DNA from: Ophiodon elongatus | Taxonomy: Eukaryota; Chordata; Actinopteri; Perciformes; Hexagrammidae | DNA length: 64,000 bases | Assembly: GCA_016806645.1 (NCBI GenBank) | Contig: JACSYO010002116.1 | Coordinates: forward strand, 1,600,501 to 1,664,500 | Reading direction: 5' to 3' | Shown here: piece after piece, positions 12,551 through 25,505 of the stretch | How the letters are laid out: every line of letters starts with the position of its first letter | How positions within the stretch are numbered: the first letter of the stretch is position 1 | Program-made: the position numbers and the translations under genes | Notes under the pieces: model-generated | What the model saw: only the letters and a program-made list of their open reading frames with translations | What the model was told of the DNA's origin: nothing | Databases searched by the model: none

Positions 12551-14548
12551 TGTATGCGTTATTATGTTGGCTCTATTAAGTTTGTTAGTGATTTCATGTT
12601 TTATATTTCTTTGCCTTTTTTAAAAAAGCATTCAGAACAGTGAACAGTGGTGGTTGCAGATTTCTGTCCTTCTCACGAGTATTTCCTTTGATTTTTGCCA
12701 AGTAAATCGCCCTCGTTTTCTCTGATAACATCACTTTTAGCCTGACTGTGTAGCCTTAAGAGTATTATGTAAGCAATATCTGACTGCATTTGTAAAGCTC
12801 TGCTGTGTCGGTGCAATGCCTCCATTCGCAGGTTAATTAGGAGAGCATTAGAGAGAACAGGAGCTAACTCAGCACTGTGTAGCCACAAGAGGCAGGGAGG
12901 GCAAAGGCCTGCATGGGGTCGCCTTTCAGAGCTTGGAAGGGAAATATCAGTGTTGTTGACATAAAACATTTTAAGGACAAGGAAGCTACTAATCTTCAGG
13001 CACAGCGCAACAACTGAGTGAGCAGGTTTTTCATCTTTTATGTTTGCTATGAATGCACCAATATTGAATATTGTGCCATGACTGACTCAAATAGCTGGAT
13101 TGGGTATTGGTGACAATGGGCCTGATCCTGATGCAGAATGAATGACAACAAACCTTGTTTGTTTTAATTTTTTGTTAAAGGTCAGCAACAGAACTTCCCA
13201 GTGCTGACATCACCGTCTGGTCCATAGAGCTGACAGAGGTCTGCTCTCAGTCTGAGCCAAACTTATCTGCTCAGCGGGGTTAAAGTATAATGAGATGGGC
13301 TTTAAATGTGCACCAGCAGCAGGACGAGATGTTTTCACAAATCAAAGCAGAGAGGTTTAGGAATTTTAGGTATGAGAGCCAAGCACAGTGCTGTCGGGCT
13401 GAGGATGTAACTGCTGGCCTGTTTAGATTTTACACACACAGGACTCCCCGACCGCCAGTAACCACGAGTTTATGTCATGTGCAGTAAGCCCACTGTTTAA
13501 ATACAAGGAATTACTGTAGTTTGAAGATTTCTATTAAAAAAAAGTATCACACAAATATTTGTCTCAGAGAGAGAGAGAGAGAGAGCGCGATCCAAGCAGG
13601 TAACAACTGGAAGTCTTTCTTTCAGTTGCTGTGTTGAGTAAACGTGATTATTTTTGGTAATCAGTTAGTTGAAATTAGGAACTAGGGATAAGGACAAAAG
13701 TAAGCATGGGGATCTGGTGGTAAAGAACATGCATTTATCTCTTATGGATGTTGTTTTTAGACAGTCAATTCATCATTTGAACACGTATATACACCAGAAT
13801 TACCTTCTGGTTTCCTAAAATGAATCGACCTACAAATGCTTCGCTGTTGTAGTGTTGTGTGGAGGCGAGACAGGAGAGTCCACACAGCCCAATTATGGGA
13901 TAGCTCTTTTATGCCGCCCTCTCTCAGCTGATGAGTGGAGATGGATGTTCCATGCTCTGCTGCCTCTGCCATTGTTTACTCACTATAGAGTCCATCGTGT
14001 TGTGCATTACGCCCAAATTCTTGTATTTTACTCACTCTCGTGTTTATACCCCAGAGACCGCACAGAAAACCTATTGTTGCCATGCCAAGTGGGCGTCCCC
14101 GAGTGTGTCGCAAAGTCTATATTCATCCTAATTCTACAAAGCTCTCATTCAACTCTGTTTTGACATTTTCACTGGCCTCAGTGTGCACTTTGGGTTGTAG
14201 GCTTTTGTTTCATATTGTGTTACTAGCTCAGAGAAATGTAATATTTACCAACTTATTTGATGAAAAACGATAATGCAATAGGCTAGAAAAGAAAGAAATA
14301 AGAAATGATCCAACTTAATTAAATGGCTGAAGGTCTATGACATTCAGCAGCATTTTAAAGGGTATTGCTGCAGGCTCATGTGTATTGCCTGCAGTGTGGT
14401 AGCTGAGGTTTTTTTGTATGGTACTGCTGATTATAAATGGATCCCTCTCTTCTGAGAGGAGATTTAATCAACAGCGTTTGAAATATTTAATGCCACGTAT
14501 GTTCTGGAAAGCGTGTGTGTGTGTGTGTGTGTGTGTGCATGCGCACGC

Positions 14549-14581
<33 letters not shown>

Positions 14582-15627
14582 TGTGTGCGTGCGCGCGCTT
14601 GTGTGTGTGTGTGTTTTGTGGGGATGATGTGTTTCCATGGCAGGCTGATGTGTTTCCATGGCAACATATATGGTAGTCAGTAATGCTGGCAGTCGTGTGT
14701 GTGTGTGTGTGTGTGCGCTTTACTACTGTTCGTGCTGTCTGGAATAATTACTGAGAAACTGCAGTAGTATGGAGTTGGACAAAGGGAAACACATTATATT
14801 TCTGAGAGCCGTATGAAGCTGGGCCAAGATACAATATTAAAACGGTATGCATTGCTGTTTTAATACGGCCTCCAGTTTCTCAGATAATAGAAATGTGATT
14901 GACAATCATTGATAAATGTCTCACTGCACGAGTTCTTACGAGCAAAGATTCTAAACTGATATTGTATACATTTTACATAATATTTACAGATGTGAACAGC
15001 AAAATATGAACCATATCATTTTATTTTTGGTATATATTGTCAATTAGACATTGATTATATCAACATAGCTCATTGTTTATTTAATTTACTTTTTTTTCCT
15101 ACACAGCTAGTAAATCCCAGGATGGCACTATCTGCGAGTTGGAGGAGCTCCCTGTTCCTCAGAATATCAAGATCAGCAACATCACCTGTGACTCCTTCAA
15201 GATCTGCTGGGACATGGAGCCGCGCAGCAAGGAGCGCATCACACACTACTTCATTGACCTGAACAAGAAGGAGAACAAAAACTCAAACAAGTTCAAACAC
15301 AAGGTAATCCTCGAATCAGCGCAGATAAACATCTTTTCAAGGTAACCCTTTGAGAGATGACTCAACAAAACCTCTCGTTGTTGAGTCACTGCATATAATG
15401 TGCTGCGTTTCATGAATACAGAAGAAATGGGTCAAGAGTAAGATGTTTTGTGCTACAAAATAGCAGTAGTATAGACAAACCTTACACCAAAAGTAATCTG
15501 ATACATTTCAAGTCCTACGGTACAGTTTTCCTGGAGGTCTTTTTTCTAAACCTTGTAAGCTGTAAAACATTCTGAGCATGAAGACCCTATTGATCTCCAC
15601 ACATACCTGAATGTGTATTAAAAAACG

Positions 15628-15669
<42 letters not shown>

Positions 15670-15691
15670 CGTTTATATTTTTATAAAAACG

Positions 15692-15724
<33 letters not shown>

Positions 15725-15808
15725 GGTTTTAGTTTTTTTTTTTAAGAACTCAATAGTAAAATCCAAGTGTTTATAAGTAATGCAAATTTTAAGGAAACCT
15801 ATTAAACC

Positions 15809-15868
<60 letters not shown>

Positions 15869-18800
15869 TACGTTTATATTTTTATAAAAACGTATTTTAT
15901 ATATATATATATATATATATAGGTTTTTAGTTGTTTTTTTTAAGAACTCAATAGTAAAATCCAAGTGTTTATAAGTAATGCAAATTTTAAGGAAACCAGG
16001 TTTCTTTTTCAAAGTAAAGCTGTCATTCAGGGTTTAATTTCATGTTCTTGACATACAATCTCCACATGTTATTTCTACTGTATGTTGCTGTGTCTACTTA
16101 GTGGACTGGCAGTGAATGACATTTGTCCCTAACTGTAATAACATATTAGTGATTGCGATGCTACAACCATCTGGAGGTATGATGATCCTTGCCTTGTGAA
16201 ACCTGAAACGATTGCTTTGAAGCTGAAACGTGTAACACAGGTGCAGCATATTTCACCTCAAGATAAACGTTCTTTTCATGCTTGAGTCATGCATTTTTTT
16301 TTTTTTTTTCTCAAAGACTGTTGCTCTAAGAGACACTACTACCACTCACACAGCTCAGTAGTTTTATCAGCAGCAGGACCGACTGCAGCTCCTTTAGTGG
16401 ACCGTCAGACAGCCTTACAGACTTGTTTTCATAAACCTCCTTCTTTTTCCTCCTTCAGTCTGTGTAGCCGAGTGTTTCTCCTCTTCCTAGCCAGTGACCC
16501 CATACTAGTATTTTGATTTTGGTGTGCAGCAACAGTGTTGGTGGCTGAATGGATTGACTCTGTTGCTAGGCAGGGGCTCCCGGTCCAATCAATGAGCTGC
16601 TAAGGCCCACTGAAGCGGGGGGAGGGGGAGAAATAGTGTACATACATAAAGAAAAAGACAGCTACCGGACACTTGCATAAAATGTGTGCATGTTTATGTT
16701 TACAAGCAGGTGTCTGCAAATCCCTGCTTGTGGGCAGAAATAAATGCATAACTGGAGTATCTCTTCCTGACCAATGTGCTGTCATCCTTCACCTCCTTTT
16801 TCCATCTCATCCTCCCTCCCTGAAGGATGTTCCTACCAAGCTGGTAGCCAAGGCAGTGCCCCTGCCCATGACGGTCCGAGGTCACTGGTTCCTGAGCCCA
16901 CGCACAGAGTACACCGTGGCTGTCCAGACGGCATCAAAGCAGACTGACGGGGACTACGCCATCTCCGAGTGGAGCGAGATCATTGAGTTCTGCACTGCTG
17001 GTGAGTTAAATGCATCTTACAGTGCCGTGATGCACTTTTAGGATTTGTGACATCAGTGCTGCCTTTGAATTGTTTTTTCTTTCTGTGCTACAGAGGTAAT
17101 CAGGATAGAGCACAATATGAGGGAGCGAAGGGAAAGATGGATGGGGAGATGGAGGAGGGGAGGGTGAAGTAGAAGAAGGATTAAAGGAAGGAGGGGAGCT
17201 GAGCTGTATATGCTCTAATGCAGAGGTCACCAAGTTCAACATCGCTGGCTAGTGGCTTAGAGTGGGGGAGGGGAGAGGGGAGGTAGTTGTGAAAGGGATG
17301 AGAAGCACCAGTTGAGATGGGAGGAAGGGGAACAATCAGGGGAAGAGTGTGTGTGTGATTAAGGTGCAGAAAGAGAAATTGATGGCGGATGCTTAATGAT
17401 GTTGATCCTCTACATCTCAAGCAGGCTAAAGATGCTGCTGCTAAGGCCTTTCATTCCTGTAAAATCCTCTCCTTGAATTGTTGAACTAGCATTTATTCAA
17501 TTATGTCTCACTGTCAACAGAACAAGCCTTGACTTAAGAAATAGGCTCACGGTCTAAAAAAACATTATAATCTTCTTAATAGTCATTTTTGTTCAATTTT
17601 CTATGAAAGAGAAGGCAATTTCCCCCAAATCGTCCTCGTCAGTGTGTTCGAGTGCTTAAAGGAAAATTGGATTGTGGGAAAAAGAGCCTCGATCATTATG
17701 AACTTTATTATATTCTTTGGAGTAAATCCACACCCTTTTGTCAGTCCTGCTTCCATTGTGGTGAATAAAAAGAGGCGTTGCTAAATATGAAGAAGGGCCG
17801 TTGAGTACACATGCACAGTTCATATTCCAGGGCTCCGAGTCACTCCCGGTCATTATAATTAAAGAATTGAATTTCTACTAATGACATTTGTACACTGGTT
17901 TCTGAACTTCCTGATGACCGCAAAGTGATGTTCACCGTGTTGCGTCTGTTTTCCAGATTATTCCACAGTGCATCTAAACCAGCTGTTGCAAAAGGCAGAG
18001 GTCATCGCCGGCCGGATGCTGCGTTTCTCTGTCTTCTACAGGAACCAGAATAAAGAGTACTTTGACCATGCCAGGTAGGCGTCCCGCTCTTGTGACTGAC
18101 AAGTAGTGTTTTCTATGGTTTCATTTTGAGCTTTTTTTGGCTGTTTAGATAAGTGTCTGCATTGCTTTACTCCACTCATGCCCTCCAATTTCTTTGCTTT
18201 TTAAAACATCACTGACTATGACTGTGCTTTGCTGAGTTAACACATTGCCCCTGTGGCTAGCTTTCCTGAACACACATTTCTCATGGGCCTCTGAGGCCGT
18301 CACAATAGTAAAACATTATTCTGCAAACATGACCATGTAATTTTGGGCTCATGTATTTCCATCTAGATAAAACCTGCTTTTAGCCAAGGAAAAAAACCGA
18401 TTCAGTTGAAGGGGGCAGCTGCACAAAGCAGTGACTAATTCCTTTAATCCATACAACTAAGAGGAACTAGTGCAGCAGCCAGCTCTACCTCATAATAATC
18501 CAGGGAATCATGATTTGATTCTTGCAATAACCTCTTCAAAACACATAGAGTACAAAAAAAATACAGAAAGGTTTTTATGGCATACTATAATATAAATTTA
18601 TTCATGACATTCTATAGTATTACTTTTTTTTTTTTTTTTTTTTGTGGGTACTATAATGTGACATTTTTCATGACATAATATACTATGTAATTTGTTTTCC
18701 ATTTCTGTTGCAAATTTTATTGTGACATTTTCTTATGACATATATTTTTAAGATGTTTTTACCACATACTTTACATGAACCTTTTTTTAATCACGTATTG

Positions 18801-20714
18801 TACAATACAAACTATGACATTTGTTTCGATATACTATACTATGGCTTTTTTCATAAAATTTTGTATTGAATACAATACTGACATTTTTTTCATTTAAATG
18901 TGTATGTTGTTCATTCATGACGTACTATACTACTATACTATGACATGCTTTTGACATTTCTATGGCATATGACATTTTCATGACTTTTTATCACATACTT
19001 TCTATGACATTCTTTACAACATTCTTTTTTTTGATAACGTACTATACTAAGCTATTTTTTACATGATAAACATGACATTTTTATGAAATATGAATAAAAA
19101 TATCATAGTATAGTAAGTCATGAAAATATTTTTATTGACATTTCTTTTATCATGACATTTAGTTTTTTTTTTTTTTTTTTTTTTTTTTATAAATGTTAAC
19201 GACATACGAGAGAACATAGAAGATTGTGACAGTTGGGGGAGAGAAGGAATATCTCTGTAGTAGCTGTTTTTTTTCTAAAGCATTGTTCACTTATAATGTA
19301 TATTAGATTTTGTCTAGGTTGATGCAAGTGTCCCACTCCTGTGATAGTGTTGTCTTTTCTCTTCAAATCTTCTCTCCATGCTCTACGCCTGACAAAGCAC
19401 ATTGTTTCTGTACGAAAGCCACAGCTTGTGAGCACTCTAGCTGGAGCTTTAGAACATGACATCATCTGGATAGACTTCTCTCTTTGGCTGAGTTGCATCT
19501 GCTACAATATAATAAGTGCTTCTGTTAAACTGCACCATCATGTGGGACATAACGGTACTGACATTACCACTTAATGAGGCCTCTGATCCAGTGACCTGGG
19601 TTGGGAACTGGCTAATTCCATAATGCCCACAACAAAGCATCAATTAAGGACATAATGACAACCTCTGGAGGGATAGCAGTGTAATTACAATTCGTAATTG
19701 GTGCTTTGGAGCTCAGATTTACTCTGTGGAAAAAAATATGCAGCCGCCACAGAATCAGTCATCGCTTTAATAGTTCATCTATTCATTTGTTTTCTGAGGG
19801 CTGCTTTTGTTTCCCAGCAGTTTGTCATCATGATGAAGAAATGTTTTAGTTTTTTTTCAGTTAAGCAATGTTCTCTCACAACGTCCTTGTAAGACAAATT
19901 GGACTAAGCTAATGTAATTACTGTTCTAGAAAACATTGAAACTAGATATGTTATCCATTCAGTTCACTCCTTGTTTATTGTGTCAGGCTCTGGCTGCATC
20001 TTACACATTTAATCAGCTCTCGTACGCGGAATATTATTTTCATAAGGGATGCCCCTGCTTTCTGGCATCTCCAAAATTACTTGAGGGGGAACACAAACAC
20101 TGCACAGATTTGTTACTGATCGTGTGCTATTTGTTCACAGCCAATTTCATTCTTATTTTCTAAACTCCAGGGAGACGCAGGAGAACCGGATGCTGCTATC
20201 GGTGAAAGACAACAGCGGCAGCCACGGGTCACCCATCAGTGGCAAGCTGGAGGGCATTTTCTTCAGCTGCAACACCGAGTTCAACACAGGCAAGCCTCCG
20301 CAGGACTCCCCTTACGGCCGCCACCGCTTTGAGGTTCAGGCTAAGACGTTCTTCAACCCCGACACCAACCTTTACTTTGGAGACTTCTACTGCATGTATA
20401 CAGCCTACCACTTTGTTATTGTGGTCCTGGCGCCAAAGGGCTCCACGGGAGACGAGTTCTGTAAGCAGAGGCTTCCTCTCCTAGACATCACCAACAACCG
20501 TTTCCTTACCTGCAAGCCGGATGAAAAGGGTGACGGCAGTCTGGTGTTTCACCACGCCCAGGACGTCATCCTGGAGGTGATTTACACGGAGTCCGTAGAC
20601 CTGGCGTTAGGCACGGTGGCTGAGATCAGCGGGCACCAGCTGATGAGCATGTCCACAGTAAATGCCAAGAAGGACCCCAGCTGCAAGACCTGCAACATCA
20701 GTGTGGGACGCTAA
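7437..20714 (+). CDS. phyhipl: Phytanoyl-CoA hydroxylase-interacting protein-like
   Basis: Coding exons are 7437-7542, 15107-15303, 16826-17000, 17957-18074 and 20171-20714. They sum to 1140 nt (379 aa plus TAA), with phase matching at every GT-AG junction. The N-terminus reads MEVPGLAHSITSPLSPCE and the C-terminus KDPSCKTCNISVGR, both as I recall for vertebrate PHYHIPL (about 376 aa). Exons 2-3 carry the fibronectin type III-like region (around residues 45-155: LPVPQNIKISNITCDSFKI, then LSPRTEYTVAVQTAS). The last exon is the conserved family block (GKLEGIFFSCNTEFNTG, NLYFGDFYCMYTAYH). PHYHIPL is a brain-enriched relative of PHYHIP. Its biochemical role is poorly defined, and no signal peptide or membrane segment is visible. 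Intron 1 is about 7.6 kb. Identification is secure; which teleost paralogue (a or b) is unknown. Confidence 0.95.
7543..15106 (+). other. phyhipl: phyhipl intron 1
   Basis: This 7.6-kb intron holds (TA)n at 8038-8081 and 12514-12544, (GA)n at 13565-13585, and two (GT)n tracts at about 14513-14617 and 14694-14715. No exon, transposon protein or RNA gene could be supported. The small frames between 9600 and 14300 lack any recognisable content. Confidence 0.6.
14513..14715. repeat. (GT)n microsatellite cluster
   Basis: Alternating GT is interrupted by GCATGCGCACGC and GCGTGCGCGCGC. A second GT run follows near 14694. The CG-rich interruptions keep the purine-pyrimidine alternation, so the whole tract could adopt Z-DNA. 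Confidence 0.85.
15630..15998. repeat. Duplicated AT-rich hairpin unit in phyhipl intron 2
   Basis: A segment of about 200 bp occurs twice in tandem (copies near 15666-15799 and 15867-15997). Each copy starts with the inverted repeat AATACGTTT...AAAACGTATT, then (AT)n, then the same unique tail ending 'caaattttaaggaaacc'. A further (AT)n separates the copies. The copies differ mainly in AT length and a few bases in the tail, so the duplication looks recent. Confidence 0.85.
18560..19195. repeat. AT-rich degenerate repeat in phyhipl intron 4
   Basis: The segment is built from loosely repeated phrases such as 'atactatactatgac', 'gacatttttatgac' and 'atgacatactatac', with poly-T runs near 18623 and 19159. 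The same phrases recur at 24415-24905 inside fam13c. It may be a decayed tandem array or an interspersed repeat made of such an array. Confidence 0.6.
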
Positions 20715-20730
20715 GAAAAGGCAGATTTTA

Positions 20731-20769
20731 GGAGAGGAGGAAAGGGAGGGGAGGGGAGGGGGGGGGGGG
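20731..20769 (+). promoter_or_regulatory. phyhipl: G-rich purine tract at start of phyhipl 3' UTR
   Basis: About 16 bases after the TAA stop the transcript enters a purine-only tract with several runs of three or more G, ending in an unbroken run of about twelve G. Such a tract can form an RNA G-quadruplex. A regulatory role is inference. Confidence 0.4.
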
Positions 20770-21410
20770 ACTAGTGGTGACTGACCTCTAAACACACACA
20801 GTAAGTCCACATGTACTAATGAAGCAGACTGAAACATGCATGAAGCAGCAGATTTAGTAGGCTCCCAGACATGCACACCAACATATCTCTGTACTCTGAA
20901 GAGACCATCATTCCCAAAGAAGAGGAGGGTACACACTGACACCTGCACCTCTGTCTCCTCATCTAAAAAGGGTTACCCTCAATGTTCAAAAGATAAAAAC
21001 ATACCTAAAGACATCCCACGTAAGGGACCACCACCAACACGGACCCACCCATCCCGCAAGTCAACCCTGGCGTACCGACTAAACCCTTTAACTTTATTAA
21101 CAAACATGGGCTGCTTCTATTCAATTTCCTGTTGATATCTTTAAACACTTGTCCTATATTTTGTTAATGACCTTTGCCTTGTTATTATTGATATGCTGAT
21201 GATTGAGTGTCCACGGTTTGTGTGGACAAGCATTTTGTTGTTTCCAATTACTTTGACTGTTTCAGAAATGTTTTCTTCTCATTCCACAGTAGACATTCTC
21301 CACTCCGACTAGTGGCACGGACTGGTATTACAATGTTCTAGGCCTGCAGCATCGATGGTCATCTTTCGTGATACCAAAGGTATTAAAACCAGACATGAGA
21401 CCTCTGTATA

Positions 21411-21416
21411 AATAAA
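21411..21416 (+). other. phyhipl: phyhipl polyadenylation signal (proximal)
   Basis: AATAAA lies about 700 bases after the stop codon. A second AATAAA is at 21647-21652. Either could end the transcript. Confidence 0.4.
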
Positions 21417-21646
21417 CATTTGAGAGGCTGTTGCATTGGTACTAAGTCTTTGGTGACCAAGTGTGAACTGCTTGTTAACCTTTTTTAAAAAAGCATGATG
21501 CAGCTCTGTGCAGCATGAGTATGAAAGCTGTTAGTAGCTCTACCACAGCAACCTTTTCTGCAACAGTCACTCTTGTTTTATCGTAGTCTGTGGAAGGAAG
21601 GAAGGAAGGAAGGAAAGAAAGTAGAACCATAAACTGTGTTTAGCAG

Positions 21647-21676
21647 AATAAATGTGAAAAAATATTTATTTTTATT
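21647..21676. other. Face-to-face polyadenylation signals of phyhipl and fam13c
   Basis: AATAAA on the + strand at 21647-21652 (phyhipl) is followed within 20 bases by TTTATTTTTATT at 21665-21676, which reads as two AATAAA signals on the - strand (fam13c). If both are used, the two 3' UTRs overlap. No closer - strand AATAAA was noticed after the fam13c stop, which would give it a 3' UTR of about 750 bases. Confidence 0.4.
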
Positions 21677-22417
21677 GATACATTCATATATATATATATA
21701 TATATTATCTCTCTCGATATAGAAAATTATATAAACCAGAAGTGCACAATGTCAAAAGCTCTGATCATTATCAACAACTGCATTTAGAGGGAATTAACAG
21801 CATACAGGCAAAATGGGGATACACTAATTCTACAGCATATAGAACTTGCACTAGAATGGCAACGTTCTCATATTTTCCGAGGCGAACATGTTCATTGAAT
21901 TTAGATCAACTCTGAAATTCTTAATGCATATCATAGCACAATGTAGGATGAAAAAACTGACATGCACAAACACGATTGTTTCATTGATTGCATTTAAGCT
22001 TATACCTTTTTTCTTTCTTGCCAAGATGGCACTTAAAAAAATAAAAAAGCAGTTTCCACATTAACTATGAACAGAGATGTCCAAAAATAGTGTTACGGCA
22101 AGGACAAAAAAGGCAAGTAACAGAGTGCCATAACATACGTTTAGTAATTGTAAATTACTAATATGTAATTAACAAGTTGTTACGGCTCATCATCACATTG
22201 ACATAAATAAGTGCTTCAGAAAATACACTTTGTGTCATAAATGACAACGGATGTGTTTTTGGGACAAACAACTGCAGTTGCGCAGCATTTCATTAAGACT
22301 TTCCATCAGTGTTCTTCATGTAAAGTGCATCAACGTCATGAGCATGGCATGAAACCACAGGACTCGATCATTTCCCGAAAAATCTGGTTCAGTATTAAAG
22401 TCCCACTGTGAGTTAAC

Positions 22418-22919
22418 TCAACTAGTCTTGGTTGAGTCCTGTTTACTGAGCAGGGCCTCGAGGAGACGGCGCTTCGCTTTGAGGTTCTTATACTGGCAGT
22501 ACTCCTCGGCCATCGGTCCGCGGTCCTCCTTCTGACAAGCTCTGTTAACAATAGAGACAAACGATGCAAACACGAGGCAACACTTCAGTAGTTTCAAACA
22601 ACCTGCAGCAGCTTCCATTACTGGTTGATAGTCCCTATGTTGCCTTACTTAGATAGCTTTGTACAGTGTGTATTGTAATCAAAAACTTAATGTACCGTTT
22701 ACTTTGGAGGACTAACATGTACAGTACAACGGATGTGTAGAGTTCAGAGCAAACGTCTATCTCTTCGTCTCTTTCCTGAGCTCTCTGTGCTGTGTTAACG
22801 TTAACGTACCATTACGATGGAATTCCTTTGGTGGATGTTTTTTCTTTGTTTTTCACAAGGCATTGTTGGAAACCAAATGTTCCAAGTTTATTAAAAGACA
22901 AAATAAAATTCAAAAGACA

Positions 22920-23014
<95 letters not shown>

Positions 23015-25449
23015 CTGCCGGTCTGCATGTAGAAGTGGTCCTCAAACTCTCGGAGCGCTAGGTGAAGCCTCCGCTTCTCTAATCGTGCTCTCCTGAGGTG
23101 ATCCAGTAATTCTGCTCTGTAAAGAAAGAAATCCTTTAAATTTGTCTGTAAATGTAATAATTTAAATTATTCACAACTCTAACAACAAGGAAAAATGAAT
23201 GACAATCTATTTGATCCAAAAAACTAACTGAGTGGTAAAATAATTTGAAAATCCCACCATAGAGCTGATGATGCAACAACCCCTTCACATACACAGTACC
23301 TGGAAGCTTCATGCAGTGTTGCCATGGTGATAATCTGTGGCTGGAAACTCTTCACCTCGTCCAGCGGGGACACCAGAGGCGTTTCAGACATTTCTAGGGA
23401 AGGCAGAAGCAGCGGTTCATCTGAAGACTCACACCTGGAAGATTTCAGTTGGACGGGATGCAGCCTGGGGCTTTGCTGTTTAGGATGCTCTTCATCAGAG
23501 CCCTCCTCTTCCTCCTACGTAGACACAAACACACAGAGGGTGGCAATGCTCGTTTTATGTAGCTCTCATATCTGGCCACTAGAGAGCAACAGAGTGACAC
23601 TCTTTGTATGCCATGGTCGGTTTTATCCACAAGTGAAATACGGATGGTTCGTGTAGTTCTACTGAATACATCACTCTTCTATATGAAATTCAGTATTAGA
23701 TGTTTACGTACGATGGTCGTAATGACTGCTGGAGCAGCAGAGGAAGGCAGCAGCTGCTTGACGAGACGGTACCGATCGTAGAAAGGTTTCATCAGAGTCC
23801 GCTCCTGCCTGGTACTCTGATGACAGAAACCGACAAAGGAGATGAGAACTAAACCATTAAAGTGGAGCCATCAAATAAAAACAACATATAGGAGGGGGGG
23901 GGGGGGCGTCCTTACCGGTCGGCCGTGCAAACTCTCAAAGTAGAGCAAACACTTCTGCAGACTGGCCTTCTCCATTGCCATCTGGAAATGGGACATCTCC
24001 TATACATGCACAGTGAAAACTGTTAACAGGTAATCCGCCCAGTCCACAATTTACATAGATTATGGTAATGTTTTACGACTTAATTCAGGGAATCAGACCA
24101 CCAAATCTATAACACAATATTTGTGTGTGTGTGTAGTGAAAGCAGTTCTGCAACACCCACCTTAACACGGTCAGGAAGGCCCAGCTCTCGTCGTCTTTCC
24201 TTCAGTCGGTTGGTTATCATGTTGACGGTTTCTTCCACATTTGGCTTGGTGTTGCTGTCGTTGAGTTGCTGCAGCTCGGTTCCTGCAAGTGCTGCCTCTC
24301 TCTGGTCTGTGCTGGTACTGCATGTTTCAGCTGATGGGTTGAAGTCTCCCTTCCCTCTCAGAGCCCCTTCTTCTGATTGTCTCAGCTTCAGCTCTGAAAA
24401 AGTTCAGAAAATCCATTATGGTGACATTTTACTATACTATGACATTTTTTTTATGGCAAACCATACTATGACACATTTTAATGACATACTATATAATGAC
24501 AATTTTATGACTTTTTGGAAAAATTGTATGGTTATACTATGACATTTTTATAGACTTTTTGGTGAAATATTTTATGGCACATACTATGACATTTTTTATG
24601 ACTTTCCAAATTTTTTTTATGGCTATGAGATTCTTACGACATATACTCTATATTAGACATTTATTGTGACAAACTTTATGACATACTACACTATGAAATT
24701 GCTATGACATGCGAAACTAAAAATAAATATAAAAAAAAAATACTATAATATGACATGGTGTAGGACCTTTTGATGCCAAATATTTTAGCATATTATACTA
24801 CGACTTTTTTAGGGCATAGTATACCATATTTTTATAATATACAACACAATTACTTTTTGTGACATATACTATGACATTGTTTAAGACTTGTTTTTAGCCA
24901 CAAGAGCAATTTTCTACTTTTATTTTTGATACTATAATTACACTTAACTGATTATACTTCAGTACTTTTACTTGTAAAGCAGTATTTTTGCGTTGCTGTA
25001 TTTACACTTTTTCTAACGCAATCTAAATACATCTTCCACCATTGCAATCATTAATTCATGTGTCTGAGTGTGTATTCATGGTTTTGAAACTGACCTTTAA
25101 GCTGCTTGCGACTCTTGATGAGCTCCTTCATCAGTCTAGACATCTCTGGATGTGCCGTCTTGTCGTTATGTGCCGGCTGACAAAAACAACAAACTCACAT
25201 CACTGAAAGAACTCGGTCTCTTTCCTGAAGTACTTGTAACTTTACTCTGTACTTTGTCCCCTGGTCTGGGTGATAAACATCATTTTGTTCAGTAGCAGCC
25301 CTCTCAACCAGTTGAACGAGGACTCATGGTTTAACAAACTGTAATTTTCCAACGTACCAGCAGAGGGAGTAATTCACTCTAGTATGATGTTTGTGGTTAG
25401 CTTCATATTAGAACTTTATCCTCACTTATTTACAGCCCCGCCCCCCCTC

Positions 25450-25505
<56 letters not shown>

